DNA from: Mesorhabditis belari
Taxonomy: Eukaryota; Nematoda; Chromadorea; Rhabditida; Rhabditidae
Assembly: GCA_958450365.1 (NCBI GenBank)
Contig: CAUEEP010000729.1
Location: 702,001-766,000 of the forward strand
Length of the DNA stretch: 64,000 bases
Direction of reading: 5' to 3'
Numbering within the stretch: the stretch's first letter is position 1; every line of letters begins with the position of its first letter. Positions 45,671 through 56,162 of the stretch are shown here, piece after piece. Position numbers and translations under genes: made by a program. The notes beneath the pieces were generated by a model, which was not told where the DNA came from, searched no databases, and worked only from the letters and a program-made list of their open reading frames with translations.

Positions 45671-45740
45671 AGCCGTTGGCGCAGTGCGAGCGCTATTGTC
45701 TCTAGCCCATACGACCCGGGTTCGACTCCGGTTCCCGCCA
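45671..45740 (+). repeat. tRNA-like sequence on the opposite strand
   Basis: AGCCGTTGGCGCAGTGCGAG with box B GGTTCGACTCC, only 80 bases from the preceding tRNA-like sequence and in the other direction. No standard anticodon loop. Confidence 0.45.
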
Positions 45741-46289
45741 AGACTTTTGGTTAAAAATTTAAAAACATTTTTCACAACTAGATTGAATTCTAGGCCAAAC
45801 TAACTATGAAACGGTCGCAGTGAATGCGGAGGAGTGCGCACAGACCGTCAGCTCTTTTATATATAGTAGATTTAGATGTGTTCATTGTACAAATACAGTT
45901 GAAATAATAGATATTCAAAGAACCAGCTGAATATCCTCTGTGGAACGGTTTTAAGAACAGTTTAAGACACAAAAATGGACACAATCAATAAAATGGATAA
46001 TGGGGAATGCTTATCGAAACCACCAAGCTTTGGTAACCTAGCTTTATGACGGCAACTGAGAGGCTCATACAGCCAAATCACCAAAGAACGGGGATTTCAA
46101 ATGGAGGGGAAATGATAACAGAAAGATAATCGATATTCAAGTTAAAAAGGCTTTTGAAAGGAATAGATAGTAGTAGATGTTTTACAATATCTTTTACAAT
46201 ATCTTTTACATCTTTAGAGACCCGAAGCTTCTCTAAAAAAAGGCTTTAGAAATCTGAAATCTGAAATGTTTTAGATAATAAAGATTTCT

Positions 46290-46470
46290 ATTGAACTAAT
46301 TAGATATTTAGATATTTAGTTATTTAGTTATTTAGTTATTTATCTATCGAGCTATTTAGTTATTTGTTTGTATTTACTTTAGATATTTAGTTATTTAGTT
46401 ATTTAGCTATCGAGCTATTCAGCTATTCAGCCATTCAGCTATTCAGCTATTTAGATATTGATAATTGAAT
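46290..46470. repeat. TATTTAGTTATT-type low-complexity array
   Basis: Degenerate tandem repeats of TATTTAGT and TATTCAGC words. Confidence 0.7.
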
Positions 46471-46959
46471 ATTGATCCTTGTTAGATATGAATAATTGAT
46501 ACTATTTAAATAACTGAGCCAGCCAACTGGGCTTTTTATCCATCTATCCAATATTGATTTTATCCATCTATCCAAGTCTTGGCTTTTTATCCATCTAATC
46601 AAGTCTTGTACTTAGCTTATATCCTTATTTAATATTAAAACTTTATTATTTAAACCATAGCTAGATATCATCTTAAGCCCTAGCTTGAAATCGGATCAAA
46701 GCCTGTACGATATTTAGAAACACAAGCAAATCAAGCCCAATGATGTTATTATCCTAGAGTAATACTAAACAATGTGGAAAAATGGAACTTGTCAATTGTA
46801 AGTGCAGAGTTGTAGAGTTGGAGGAGAGTTAAGGACAACAGTAACAGTTTAGATCTTAATAGTTCTATTAGTTACTGGGAATACGACTGGAATTCTATTA
46901 GAAATATTAGAAAGGTTAGCATTAGCAGAAGGAACTAGAGAAGGTCGAAGTTAAAGCTG

Positions 46960-47140
46960 AGGGTTAGAGTCGAGAGTTAGAGCCAAGAGTTAGAGCCAAG
47001 AGTCAAAGCCAAGTGTCAGAGTCAAAGCCGAGAGTCAAAGCCAAGTGTCAGAGCCAAGAGCCGAGAGTCAAAGCCAAGTGTCAGAGCCAAGAGTCAGAGT
47101 CAAAGCCAAGTATCAGAGCCGAGTGTCAGAGCCAGAATAA
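46960..47140. repeat. Minisatellite GAGCCAAGAGTCAAA
   Basis: Tandem variants of AGAGCCAAGAGTC and AAGCCAAGTGTC. Confidence 0.85.
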
Positions 47141-47579
47141 CGATTCCATTAAAGGAGAGAACATTAAGATTGAGATCTAAAAGGTGAAAAGAAGAAGAAG
47201 AAGAAGATGGAAAGATGGGAAATAGAAAAAATAGAGTAGAGAAGGCTTATCAGTGTGAAGAGAGACTGCCTTCCCCCACTATTGAGGCTACTTTACGGCT
47301 ACCTGTTGGAAAATTGAAGAAAAAAAGGACAAATTTCTTCTCTGTGCACACAGTTTGACAAATAGATTGCGCGAGAGAGAGATTTTAGAACAGTGATAGA
47401 GAAAGGGGGAAAGAGATTGCAACCAGGCATCTTTCCTTCACACTCTCCGATCTCTCATCGCATTTCTTTTTGTACATGAGAGACTTTTGGATGAGAATTG
47501 GTAACATGTTAACAGAAATGAAGCCTTATTGATCTGTATCGACTTTGAGAGCATTCTGTAGACTGGAGATCTTTTTGTA

Positions 47580-47690
47580 AAGATGGAGTTGGATTGGAGT
47601 TGGATTTGACTTGGATTGGAGTTGGATTGGACTTGGATTTGGATTGGATTGGACTTGGAATAAACCTGGATTAAACTTGGATATGAGACT
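47580..47690. repeat. TTGGATTGGAGTTGGAC array
   Basis: Degenerate tandem TTGGATTGGA and GGACTTGGA words. Confidence 0.75.
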
Positions 47691-47784
47691 TGGATCTTAG
47701 ATACTAGTGAGCAGAAACTGTAAGGATATATTGAAAGGTGAAAGGATAAGATCATGATTGGATAAACAAATGGAACATTACTGG

Positions 47785-47945
47785 GTCAGGGAATGTTCTA
47801 GTGGATATTCTAGTGGTCAGGGAATGTTCTAGTGGCCATTCTAGTGGTCAGGGAATGTTCTAGTGGCTATTCTAGTGGTCAGGGGATATTCTAGTGGCCA
47901 TTCTAGTGGTCAGGGAATATTCTAGTGACCATTCTAGTGGCCAGG
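47785..47945. repeat. Minisatellite GGTCAGGGAATGTTCTAGT
   Basis: About five units of about 30 bp made of GTCAGGGAATGTTCTAGTGG and CCATTCTAGTG. Confidence 0.9.
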
Positions 47946-48339
47946 TAAAGATTGTTTTCCAACAATTGAAGCAATTTTATCAACTTTGAACAGATCTGAA
48001 TGTGTAGACAGATTTGAAGGAATAAGAATGGTTGAGTGGTATGGAAAGATCATGATTTGGGATGGTTGGGGATGGAGGAATGGATGGGAAATGGATGGAG
48101 AATGGATGGAGAATGGGCGGGGTCGACCCGATCTCAATCCAAAATGATTTATTGCTGATGGCCGGGAGAAGGGATTTTTGGGAAAATTCGAAGAAAAGGT
48201 GGGTGCGGTGGAAGCCAAAGATGGGGAAAAAGATTTGGGAATTAAAGGACAGGGAAACGTTTTCTAAAAGGTGCACTTGGGAAAGAGCTACCGTAATTTG
48301 GGAAGCTATCGTAATCTAGCTATGGAGAACTACCGTAAT

Positions 48340-48740
48340 CTTTTTGCCTTTTAAATTGTGAGTTACCGCAATTGGGGAATAATTGAGACTGTCTAGGTTA
48401 CGATAGCTCTAAGCTAGGATAGGTTACGATAGCTCTAAGTTATGGTGGGTTACGATAGCTCTAGGCTACGATAGGTTACGATAGCTTTAAGCTATGATAG
48501 GTTACGATAGGCTACGATAGGCTACGATAGCTCTAAGCTAGTCTAGGCTACGATAGGCTACGATAGGCTACGATAGCTCTAAGCTAGTCTAGGCTACGAT
48601 AGGTTACGATAGCTCTAAGCTACGATAGGTTACGATAGGTTACACCAGCTTCCGATAAGTCTAGCTTATACTAGTTTCCTGTAAGTCTAGGCTATGGTAA
48701 ACCGAGATTACGGTAGCTTATGACAAGTTTAAGTTTACGA
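48340..48740. repeat. Minisatellite GGTTACGATAGCTCTAAGCTA
   Basis: Many units alternating TAGGTTACGATAG or TAGGCTACGATAG with CTCTAAGCTA. Relatives of the GGTTACGGTAG words also occur in intron satellites near 10.1 kb. Confidence 0.85.
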
Positions 48741-48878
48741 TAGGTTACGTTAACCGTAAATCTTCGTAATTACCGTCAAATGGTCAAACGATAACGATTT
48801 TTCAAAGAATTTCAAAGCAAACACCTATTAGAAAACGGTTTAATCATGATTATGGCTCTAAAGAAGATCTAGATCTAT

Positions 48879-49020
48879 TCAAAAGAGAAGATATCCGAAA
48901 TTGGGGTCAATTGAGTGGGGCTCTCGCTCTCGATCCAATCTTTTCTTATTGAGAGTGATACTGTACTGCTCGGCCGTCAATGCAAGGTCAAATTTGCGAG
49001 ATGGGTGATCCGTTTCAGGT
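48879..49020 (-). CDS. Orphan coding-like segment, family unknown (doubtful)
   Basis: About 46 codons read PETDHPSRKFDLALTAEQYS and continue through KKRLDREREPHSIDPNFGYL to a stop. Codon choice and the charged composition look more like coding sequence than the surrounding satellites. No upstream exon could be found: the region above 49.1 kb is an inverted-repeat element and then a homopolymer tract. It may be a relic terminal exon or chance. Confidence 0.2.
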
Positions 49021-49103
49021 GTGTGTGTGTGTGCAAAAAAAAAGGTCAAGTCTAGAGATTTGTGAACTTGCAATTAAAAAAATGTGAAAAGATTTGATGA
49101 TAC

Positions 49104-49544
49104 ATATGTTGTGTCCGATTTAGATTTCCGTCCGATTTAGATTGAATCTAAATCGGACGTCCGATTTAGATTGAACTTATCGCGGACGTCCGATTTAGAT
49201 TACAGTCTATATCGGACGACTCAATCTAAATCGGACGTCTTATATAGATTGAACAATAATATAAACATGTTTAGTATATGTTCTTAAGCGTTTTCTGTAG
49301 TTTTCTGCATTTTCAATGGTCTTTTATTGATTATTTCATAGTTGGGTTTTCTTTTCAGAAAAAGACAGTAACAGACCTTTGAAAAATGCAGAAAACTACA
49401 GAAAACGCTTAAGAACATATACTAAACATGTTTATATTATTGTTCAATCTATATAAGACGTCCGATTTAGATTGAGTCTAAATCGGACGTCCGATATAGA
49501 CTGTAATCTAAATCGGACGGAAATCTAAATCGGACACAACATAT
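49104..49544. mobile_element. Inverted-repeat element, about 440 bp (GTTGTGTCCGATTTAGAT)
   Basis: ATATGTTGTGTCCGATTTAG and its complement form the ends. The arms contain repeated TCCGATTTAGATT / AATCTAAATCGGA palindromes and continue through AACATGTTTAGTATATG to the centre near 49330. The flanks are AT repeats, so a target duplication cannot be told. Confidence 0.85.
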
Positions 49545-49639
49545 ATATATAATGTGCTTTATTCAGTTGAATAGCGGCAAAACAAAATGACAATAATTAC
49601 CCAGGATATCACTCAAAATACACCCAAAAGATAAATATT

Positions 49640-49759
49640 GGGTTTTTTCTTAAATTTTCCGCCTTTTTTTTTTAATTTTTTTTTTTTAAAAAAAAAAAAA
49701 AAAATTTTGAAAAAAATTTTTATTTTTTTTTTTTTTTTTTTTTTCTCCCCCCCCCCAAA

Positions 49760-49792
<33 letters not shown>

Positions 49793-49861
49793 CTCCCGGC
49801 CCGGGAAGGAAGAAAATTTTGGGGTTTCCCCTCTTTTATTCTTTTTTTCTTTTCTTCCATA

Positions 49862-49945
<84 letters not shown>

Positions 49946-50140
49946 CTCGGGGGGGGCCCCCCCCCCCCCCTCCCCTTGTGGGTGGGGGTGAGATGGGGTT
50001 GAGGGGGAGGGGGGGGGTGTATTTAATAATTAATTAAAAATTAAAAAAAAAAAAAAATATAAAAAAAAGGAAAGAAAAGAAAAAAAAAAAAAAGAAAAAG
50101 GGAAAGGAAAGAAAAAAAAGAAAAAAAAAAAAAAAACCCA
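49640..50140. repeat. Homopolymer tract, probably assembly artefact
   Basis: Long runs of T, C, A and G succeed each other in blocks. This is unlike any other part of the window and typical of failed consensus in low-quality long reads. Open frames of Phe runs here are meaningless. Confidence 0.8.
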
Positions 50141-50274
50141 ATAGATACCTCGATAGAGAAGAAATTATATAGGGGAATGTTTCGGAAATCGATTAAAATG
50201 AAAATAAAAGGATATTTTTTTGCTAAAATGTGTTAACTTTCTTAAAATGCCGTTATCTTGCATCATAATATAGA

Positions 50275-50595
50275 TACCGTAAATACTGTAATAGTATCCC
50301 GCTCGTACAGTCGCGTAGTCGCAAAACTTTTTTTAGTATTTCATTTTTTTCAAAGCGCCCGTACTTTCAAAAAATCAAAATTAAAGTCTAGCTTTGGACG
50401 AGTTTTTCTCGACAGTGGTTTATGCTACAATGCGCGCTTTGGTATCAAAAAATAGCCCTGAATTTCAGCTATTTTTTGATACCAAAGTGCACATTGTAGC
50501 ATAAACCAGTGTCGAGAAAAACTCGTTCAAAGCTAGACTACGCAACGCTCCGCACCATCATTATGTGGGGGGGTACTATTACAGTATTTACGGTA
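50275..50595. mobile_element. Palindromic MITE (TACCGTAAATACTG family), copy 3
   Basis: TACCGTAAATACTGTAATAG and CTATTACAGTATTTACGGTA at the ends, with GTACAGTCGCGTAGTC and the GAGTTTTTCTCGACA(C/G)TGG palindrome inside. Confidence 0.85.
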
Positions 50596-50879
50596 ACTTT
50601 ATTTATCTTTAGAAGTTTAAAACCTAAGAAACACTCCTTGAAGCAGTATAAAACATATTTTTTAAAAATCTGAATTAAAAATGAAAAATGAAAAATTGAA
50701 AAATTTAAAAATTTTAAAAAAAACAAAATCCTGGCGTTAAAAATTTGCATATGTGTCTAAAATAAGAAAATTTGAATTTAACAGTGAAATATAAAAAAAG
50801 AGAAGCCATTTCGTCATTTAATTTCCTATTCTCTTCACAATCTTCGGCTTGCTACAATTTCCGATCATCGCTTACAAAT

Positions 50880-53800
50880 ATGGAGAAGCAACTTTCAGGT
50901 GACGGCTTTTCTTCATTCATTTTTCATTTCTTCTTTACTTGAACACTTTGCTCTTTTCTTTTTCTTCTTACGTACTTTTTTAGAGGTGCTAGCAAAAGCA
51001 CTGGTTTTTTTGCGCCACGTATCATTTGCGCCACGTATCTTTTCCGCCACGTATCATTTGCGCCACGTATCGTTTCCGCCACGTATCATTTGCACCACGT
51101 TTCATTTGTGCCACGTATCATTTGCGCCACGTATCTTTTCCGCCACGTATCATTTGCACCACGTTTCATTTGCGCCACGTATCATTTGTGCCACGTATCG
51201 TTTGCCCCACATATCATTTGTGCCACGTTTCATTTGTGCCACGTTTCATTTGTGCCACGTTTCATTTACGCCACGTATCATTTGTGCCACGTTTCATTTG
51301 CACTACGTTTCATTTGTGCCACGTTTCATTTGCGCCACGTATCATTTGTGCCACGTATCGTTTGCCCCACATATCATTTGCGCCACGTTTCATTTGCGCC
51401 ACGTATCATTTGCGCCACGTATCATTTGTGCCAAATTTACCCTTATGAAAATCACTGTAACAAATCACTTTTTCTCAACTTTTTTCCAACTTCTAACCAA
51501 CTTTTTCAGTTTTTTGCTTCACAATTTTAGTTTTCAATGTTTTCAATTAAAAAAAACACGTTTAAATACCTATACAAACCCCAAAAACAGTCATTTTTGT
51601 GTCCCGGAATCAGCTTTTTACTTTCTATATCGATCTTATGTCATTTTTAGATCTGGTAAAGGCGGCAAAATAGCGAGCATCGTTGGCGAGGAAAAATTGA
51701 AAAAAGTAGATAAATGGCCAATCAGAGTTCGTAGGAAAGTGTTTTGAAAAGCGCAAATTTGATGTAAATGATACGTGGCGCAAATAATTTGGCGCTTTTG
51801 CTAACACTCCCTTTTTTTAGGCCTTTTGCGTATAAGCTTCCAAATTTTGATTGTTATTTAATCAAAAACAAAAATATCTAAACATCTCTATTGTTTTAAT
51901 GGCTAAATTGAACTTTACGATCCAAAATTCAGGTCAGGTCAAAATTAAAAAGTCGAATTTTTTGATTTAAAAATTTTCCCTCTCATTGTTTTTATGTTTT
52001 TTTTGTGCATAAATAGGCATAGTAAAGTATAAAAAGTGATTTTGTATGTATTTTGGACCGTAAATTTCAATTTAGCCGTTTTAATTTACTTGAGCGCTAG
52101 CTCTTTCTCTTTACGTGATTAAACTACTTTTTGTGCCTTTTGCTGATAAGCTGCTTAGAAGTTTAAACGTTTCCTGTACATCCCTATTGTCTAAACCTTT
52201 CGTTTTAGGTGAAAAATGGTATCACGGTTTGCTGCCACGCGAGGACATCAAGATGATGCTGACACGTAAAGGCGATTTCCTCGTGCGAACCACTGAACCC
52301 GTCGCTGGACAACCGCGAGCCTTCGTCTTATCGGTCATTTTTTGAATGTTTTATTTTGATTTGTCATTTGTTGATTGCAAAAAACCTTGTCTTGTCTTTT
52401 CAACGTCACAATAAAGCTTTTTATTCTTTCATTTTAGGTGATGTGGGATCCGAGTCGCGGAGAGGAGCAAGGAATCAAACACTTTGTCGTCAAGCAACAT
52501 GAGGGCGGCAAAATCTCCATCGAAAAGTTCACGTTCGACTCAATCACCGCAATGATTCAATATCATATAAAACAAAAGGAAAGCATCTCAAAAGTGGGTT
52601 TGAAGTTTATTTTGATTAAATGAATAATTTAGATTAGTTCTTATTTGTTCTTGAAGTTTTATTGATGTTTTAGCAATCCAACGTCTTCTTGGGAGCACCG
52701 ATCGGAAGACAGCCTTGGGAACTCAATCACGTCGACATTGAGTGCACGAAGAAGCTGGGAGAAGGAGCGTTTGGAGAAGTGCACAAAGGAAAACTCAAGC
52801 TCAAGGGAGGAAAGATTGTCGATGTAGCCGTGAAATTGGTAAGATTGGAAGCACTTTGCTGAAAATTGGAAATTTAAAATTGTTTAGGCGAAGCTCGAAG
52901 TGCTGACAAAGGAACAAATCAAGGAGATTATGCGAGAAGCACGCCTGATGCGAAACTTTGACAATCCCAACGTCGTCAAGGTTTGGATTACCTAATTTTT
53001 TGGATTTAAGTTCTTTATTAGTTTTACGGAGTGGCCGCTGGACAAGAGCCTCTGATGGTGGTGATGGAATTGGCAAACAATGGAGCTCTTGACTCGTATC
53101 TGCAGAAGAACAACGTCCCGATCGAGAAAAAGTTGGAAATGATTGTACAGGTCAGTGTTATATGATTCGTTATCAATCTCTTTTTAGTCGGCTTGGGGCA
53201 TCGAATATCTTCACTCCAAAGAGGTCCTTCATCGCGACATTGCTGCTCGAAACTGTCTCTACGGTGATAACAAGGCAAGTGGTGGTTTAATTATGAAAAA
53301 GTTGAGAAATGATTGTATTGTTGTTATTGTTTTTGGTTTAGGTAAAGCTTTCGGACTTCGGGCTGGCAAGAGAAGGAACAGTCTACCAAATGGATCCCCA
53401 TCACCGTGTGCCAATCAGGTTTGGTCAAATAACTGTGTCTATTATATTTTTTTTAGGTGGTTAGCTCCTGAAACACTTCGAAGCGCAATCTACACACAAA
53501 AATCGGATGTGTTTGCCTATGGTACGCTCTAAAATTTTAATTACATACTTGTTGGTTTAGGAATCATGTGTTGGGAAATCCTCAACAATGGAATTGAGCC
53601 CTACCCAGGACTGAGTGTGGCTGAGGTGAATGTGAAGGTTTGTTGTTGCAAATTTATCTAATGAAAGATCGGTTCAGGTCAAAGAAGGATACCGAATGGA
53701 GCTACCGCCAGAGCTGAATCCGGACGTGAAGATGGTGATTGAAATCAAATGCTGGTCCGACAATCCCAATGAGCGCTTTGTGATGAAGGACATTTCAAAG

Positions 53801-54045
53801 TAAGTATTTTATTGATTGACTTCAGTATTAAATATCGATCCTTGTTAATTTACTGTTTTGAGGAACTTGGAGCGTATTTTGAAGATCGATCGCAAGAAGA
53901 TGTTAGATCCCCCTGAACAGCAACAAAAGAAATCGATCCTGAAGTGAGTTCGCTTTGGCAAAGGCACATTTTTTATTTATTTTTTAGTGCCACAGCGAGC
54001 CGCAAACGAACCTCCAGGTCGCGGATCCACCACTCTCACAAGTGA
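50880..54045 (+). CDS. SH2-domain non-receptor tyrosine kinase (nematode Fer-like)
   Basis: Thirteen exons (50880-50898, 52209-52333, 52438-52593, 52674-52838, 52888-52980, 53022-53150, 53188-53274, 53342-53418, 53457-53521, 53561-53637, 53678-53799, 53863-53943, 53988-54045) sum to 417 residues. The SH2 domain starts at once ([23 protein letters not shown], Arg for phosphotyrosine) and ends near 100. The kinase domain has LGEGAFGEV (128-136), catalytic Lys 154 in [12 protein letters not shown] (244-251), DFG (263-265), IRWLAPE and [21 protein letters not shown] marks a tyrosine kinase. The compact SH2-kinase layout with a short basic tail ([15 protein letters not shown]) is that of the expanded nematode Fer/Fes-like group; there is no F-BAR part. 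Intron 1 is 1.3 kb and holds a 16-bp minisatellite. The intron after exon 7 uses a GC donor (GCAAGT). Poly(A) signal at 54104. Confidence 0.93.
50983..51812. mobile_element. Possible inverted-repeat element enclosing a 16-bp minisatellite
   Basis: GAGGTGCTAGCAAAAGC at the left and GCTTTTGCTAACACTCC at the right form an imperfect inverted pair within kinase intron 1. The stretch between them holds the minisatellite and an isolated inverted unit (AATGATACGTGGCGCAAA near 51769). Confidence 0.5.
51010..51435. repeat. Minisatellite, 16-bp unit GCGCCACGTATCATTT
   Basis: About 26 tandem 16-bp units with GTGCCACG, TCCGCCAC and CGTTTCAT variants. With no stop codon in any register, a 16-bp period keeps all three plus-strand frames open, which explains the 140-282 codon false open frames here. 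Confidence 0.95.
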
Positions 54046-54103
54046 ATACCGAAGGACGATGAAATGATCTTCAAAATTAAATTGATCTTTGCTCGATGAC
54101 ATG

Positions 54104-54109
54104 AATAAA
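54104..54109 (+). terminator. Poly(A) signal of the SH2 kinase gene
   Basis: AATAAA about 60 bases after the stop codon. Confidence 0.7.
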
Positions 54110-54370
54110 TGATTTGCAGTTGCAACTCCATTTTTTATTAAAAAAGTGAGCAAAGTTAATTCTAGAGGCATTAACCACTAGAACAACAATACAGACAACG
54201 GTGGCAAAGGATTTTTTTTAGATAAACGGTGTAACATTCAAAGTATTGTAGAAACGATATTCATCATTATATATTGTCTAAGCCGTACTCAAGCAAACGT
54301 AAAACGGAAAGAAACGGAATCTCTCCGACGAGCAAAAAGGGGGAAATTTTGGACTCGGCGAAACTTTCCC

Positions 54371-54585
54371 ACAGAAACGATTCAACGACAATTCCACGAC
54401 TGCAGAAAAAAAGACAAATGAGGGAACCCCTGAAAATTCTGTTGTTTACCATGGTATAGACGACATTTAATGCCTTCTCCGTTTGTACTTTTAGTAACTG
54501 AGTCTGACTCAAAACCAATCAATTCAGGGGTTCCCTCATTTGTCTTTTTTCTGCAGTCGTGGAATTGTCGTTGAATCGTCTCTGT
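54371..54585. mobile_element. Inverted-repeat element, 215 bp
   Basis: ACAGAAACGATTCAACGACA pairs with TGTCGTTGAATCGTCTCTGT, continuing through AATTCCACGACTGCAG and GACAAATGAGGGAACCCCTG, giving arms of about 60 bases. It lies in the interval 54.05-54.86 kb, which shows no gene. Confidence 0.8.
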
Positions 54586-54857
54586 AGGTCTTTTTCTCTG
54601 CAGTCGTTGATTTTCAATCCAAAGTGTTATATATGAAAATGTTCATTGAAATGTCTACTAAAACACGGCGTACATCCCAAAATTATAGGATCTACGGCTT
54701 ACGATATTTTGGGGTTGCAAGCCATCCCATCCCATTTTCCCTTATAATTGGGGTATAGTGATCTCAAAAACTAAAAGAGCTAGAGACAAACGGTTTTCAG
54801 ATTTGCCAAGACTTTTTTTGCCGACTGTAAGTATTGGTTACAGATCTCAGATCTGAT

Positions 54858-55399
54858 TTAGAACGGAAGTGCGTGGAGTGGGGTGGTGCATTTGAAATCC
54901 TCGGGGAAGAGCTCCGATGCCTAAAAGCGGAAAATTAAAAGGATAGCTTGAAAAGAAACTCACGCGTTCAAGAAGTGCCATGTAGATGAGACGGACCGGA
55001 AATAAAAACATTTGTCCCATTTCCCCCATAACAAACAACCGTAGATTCTGTAGCTCCCGCGACTTCGGCGACTTCTTTTGCTGTCTTCTTGGTTGGAGAA
55101 GCCTGTGAGGTGAGGAAGATCACTGCCGCTGCGACGGACACGGGGCTTCGTCCGGCAACCAGATCAAACTCGATGGCTTTCTTCGCGACGTGTACTGCAC
55201 AATCCTAAACAAACCTTTGCAAAAATATGAAAAGAATATCTGACCTGTGTGGTGACTGGAAGATCGAGATTGCTGCAAAAACGGCCCATGAAATCGGTGG
55301 AGGTGACTTGCTGTAGATTTGTCTCCATAATGGGTAGAATCTTCTTCAAACATGCACCGATTTGTTTCTTTGAACAACTTCCCGAGATTGCACAAATTT
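54858..55399 (-). pseudogene. Truncated, frame-broken TFIIB (C-terminal cyclin fold)
   Basis: TFIIB recruits RNA polymerase II to promoters. This copy starts inside the first-to-second cyclin repeat boundary ([20 protein letters not shown], 55245-55399). It continues with [13 protein letters not shown], a phase-matched intron, [20 protein letters not shown] and TKKTAKEVAEVAGATESTV, then RLIYMALLER and a last exon ASELFPEDFKCTTPLHALPF before TAA. Between TESTV (about 55043) and RLIYM (about 54990) about 31 extra bases without any AG acceptor shift the frame and bring a stop. The zinc ribbon, B-reader and first cyclin fold are not found upstream, where three MITEs and then plp-1 lie. Introns are kept, so it came from a DNA-level duplication, not retroposition. 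A non-canonical intron cannot be fully excluded. Confidence 0.75.
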
Positions 55400-55435
55400 C
55401 TAAATTAAAAATATTTGTAATATATCTTTAGGGGT

Positions 55436-55602
55436 GACTACTTTGCGCCAAATTTTTTACCCAACACGCCATAAATTTCTTTATGATTTTGGTGTCATTT
55501 TGTAGATCTCAACAAGTTCAACAAAATGACAAATCATAAAGATTGGCCCAATTAGAAGAAAGTTAAGGCGAGGTGGGCAAAAAATTTGGCGCAAAGTAGC
55601 CA
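55436..55602. mobile_element. Inverted-repeat element (GGCTACTTTGCG family), copy 2
   Basis: GACTACTTTGCGCCAAATTT pairs with AAATTTGGCGCAAAGTAGCC, and CGCCATAA is at the centre. Relative of 22437-22662, inserted directly upstream of the TFIIB fragment. Confidence 0.75.
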
Positions 55603-55711
55603 ATCCCATATTCTTTGCTGTAGTTGAGTCCTTTGTCTTACCGTAGTCAATCTGGGCAAACTCTGTACAAAGTCAGTAGTTTTTGTCTGTGGAAGAATGT
55701 TGGTTGGTGAA

Positions 55712-56086
55712 GGGGGTGGGACAAATGCGACCTTTTTTTTGCGCACCTGGACATTTGCGCACCTTTTTCTGGAAAAGGCCTTAGAAAGGTCGAGAGCTTC
55801 AAAAATGTTTTCATAAAAGGGAATCATATGCGTAGATTCCGAATTTCGACAAATCAGACCTCGCTGATACGTCAAATTTGTGCTGAAAGGCAAAAACTGC
55901 GGAAAAGCGTTAAGTTGCGTAGTTTTTGCCTTTTAGCCCAAAGTTGACGTGTCAGCGAGGTCTGATTTGTCGGATCATTGCTTCCCCATGGAAATATTTT
56001 CGAAATATTCTCGAAGCTCCCTTGCCCAAGGCCTTTTCCAGCAAAGGTGCGCAAAGTCCGGTGCGCAAAAAAGGGTTTGCCACCCC
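55712..56086. mobile_element. MITE with target duplication GTTGGTGAA, 375 bp
   Basis: GGGGGTGGGACAAATGCGAC at one end and a decayed GGTTTGCCACCCC at the other, with TGCGCACC/GGTGCGCA inner arms. GTTGGTGAA is exact on both sides (55703-55711, 56087-56095). Same family as 21721-22338. Confidence 0.8.
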
Positions 56087-56162
56087 GTTGGTGAATGCCT
56101 TTCGATTAAGTTTGACTTCGACTTTCGGTGCTATAGTAATTGGGCGGGGGCAGTGTTATTCA

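Larger units (their letters stand above)
44851..50879. other. Repeat-rich intergenic region, no confident gene
   Basis: Six kilobases between the PLP lyase and the SH2 kinase gene. AATAAA at 44887 should end the lyase mRNA. The rest is minisatellites, tRNA-like sequences, inverted repeats and a homopolymer tract, described separately. One coding-like segment (48879-49020, minus) has no recognisable family. Confidence 0.6.

Noticed and set aside
38255..45740. Functional tRNA genes
   Set aside because: Box A and B are present, but acceptor stems and anticodon loops fail in every copy I tried to fold.
47934..48276. Overlapping 94-98 codon minus-strand frames rich in Pro, Ser, His
   Set aside because: They coincide with GGATGG-type simple repeats and show no splice context or family.
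41046..48740. CRISPR-like or centromeric array
   Set aside because: The arrays are contiguous minisatellites without unique spacers, in a eukaryotic genome, and each is short and unrelated to the next.
49638..50037. Poly-Phe open frames
   Set aside because: Homopolymer blocks that look like an assembly fault.
50899..51747. 282-codon open frame with regular [13 protein letters not shown] repeats
   Set aside because: All three frames give the same repeat peptide because the unit is 16 bp; it lies within kinase intron 1.
55552..55720. Possible N-terminal TFIIB exon (KTTDFVQSLPRLTT)
   Set aside because: Similarity to the first cyclin fold is too weak and part of the frame runs into a MITE.
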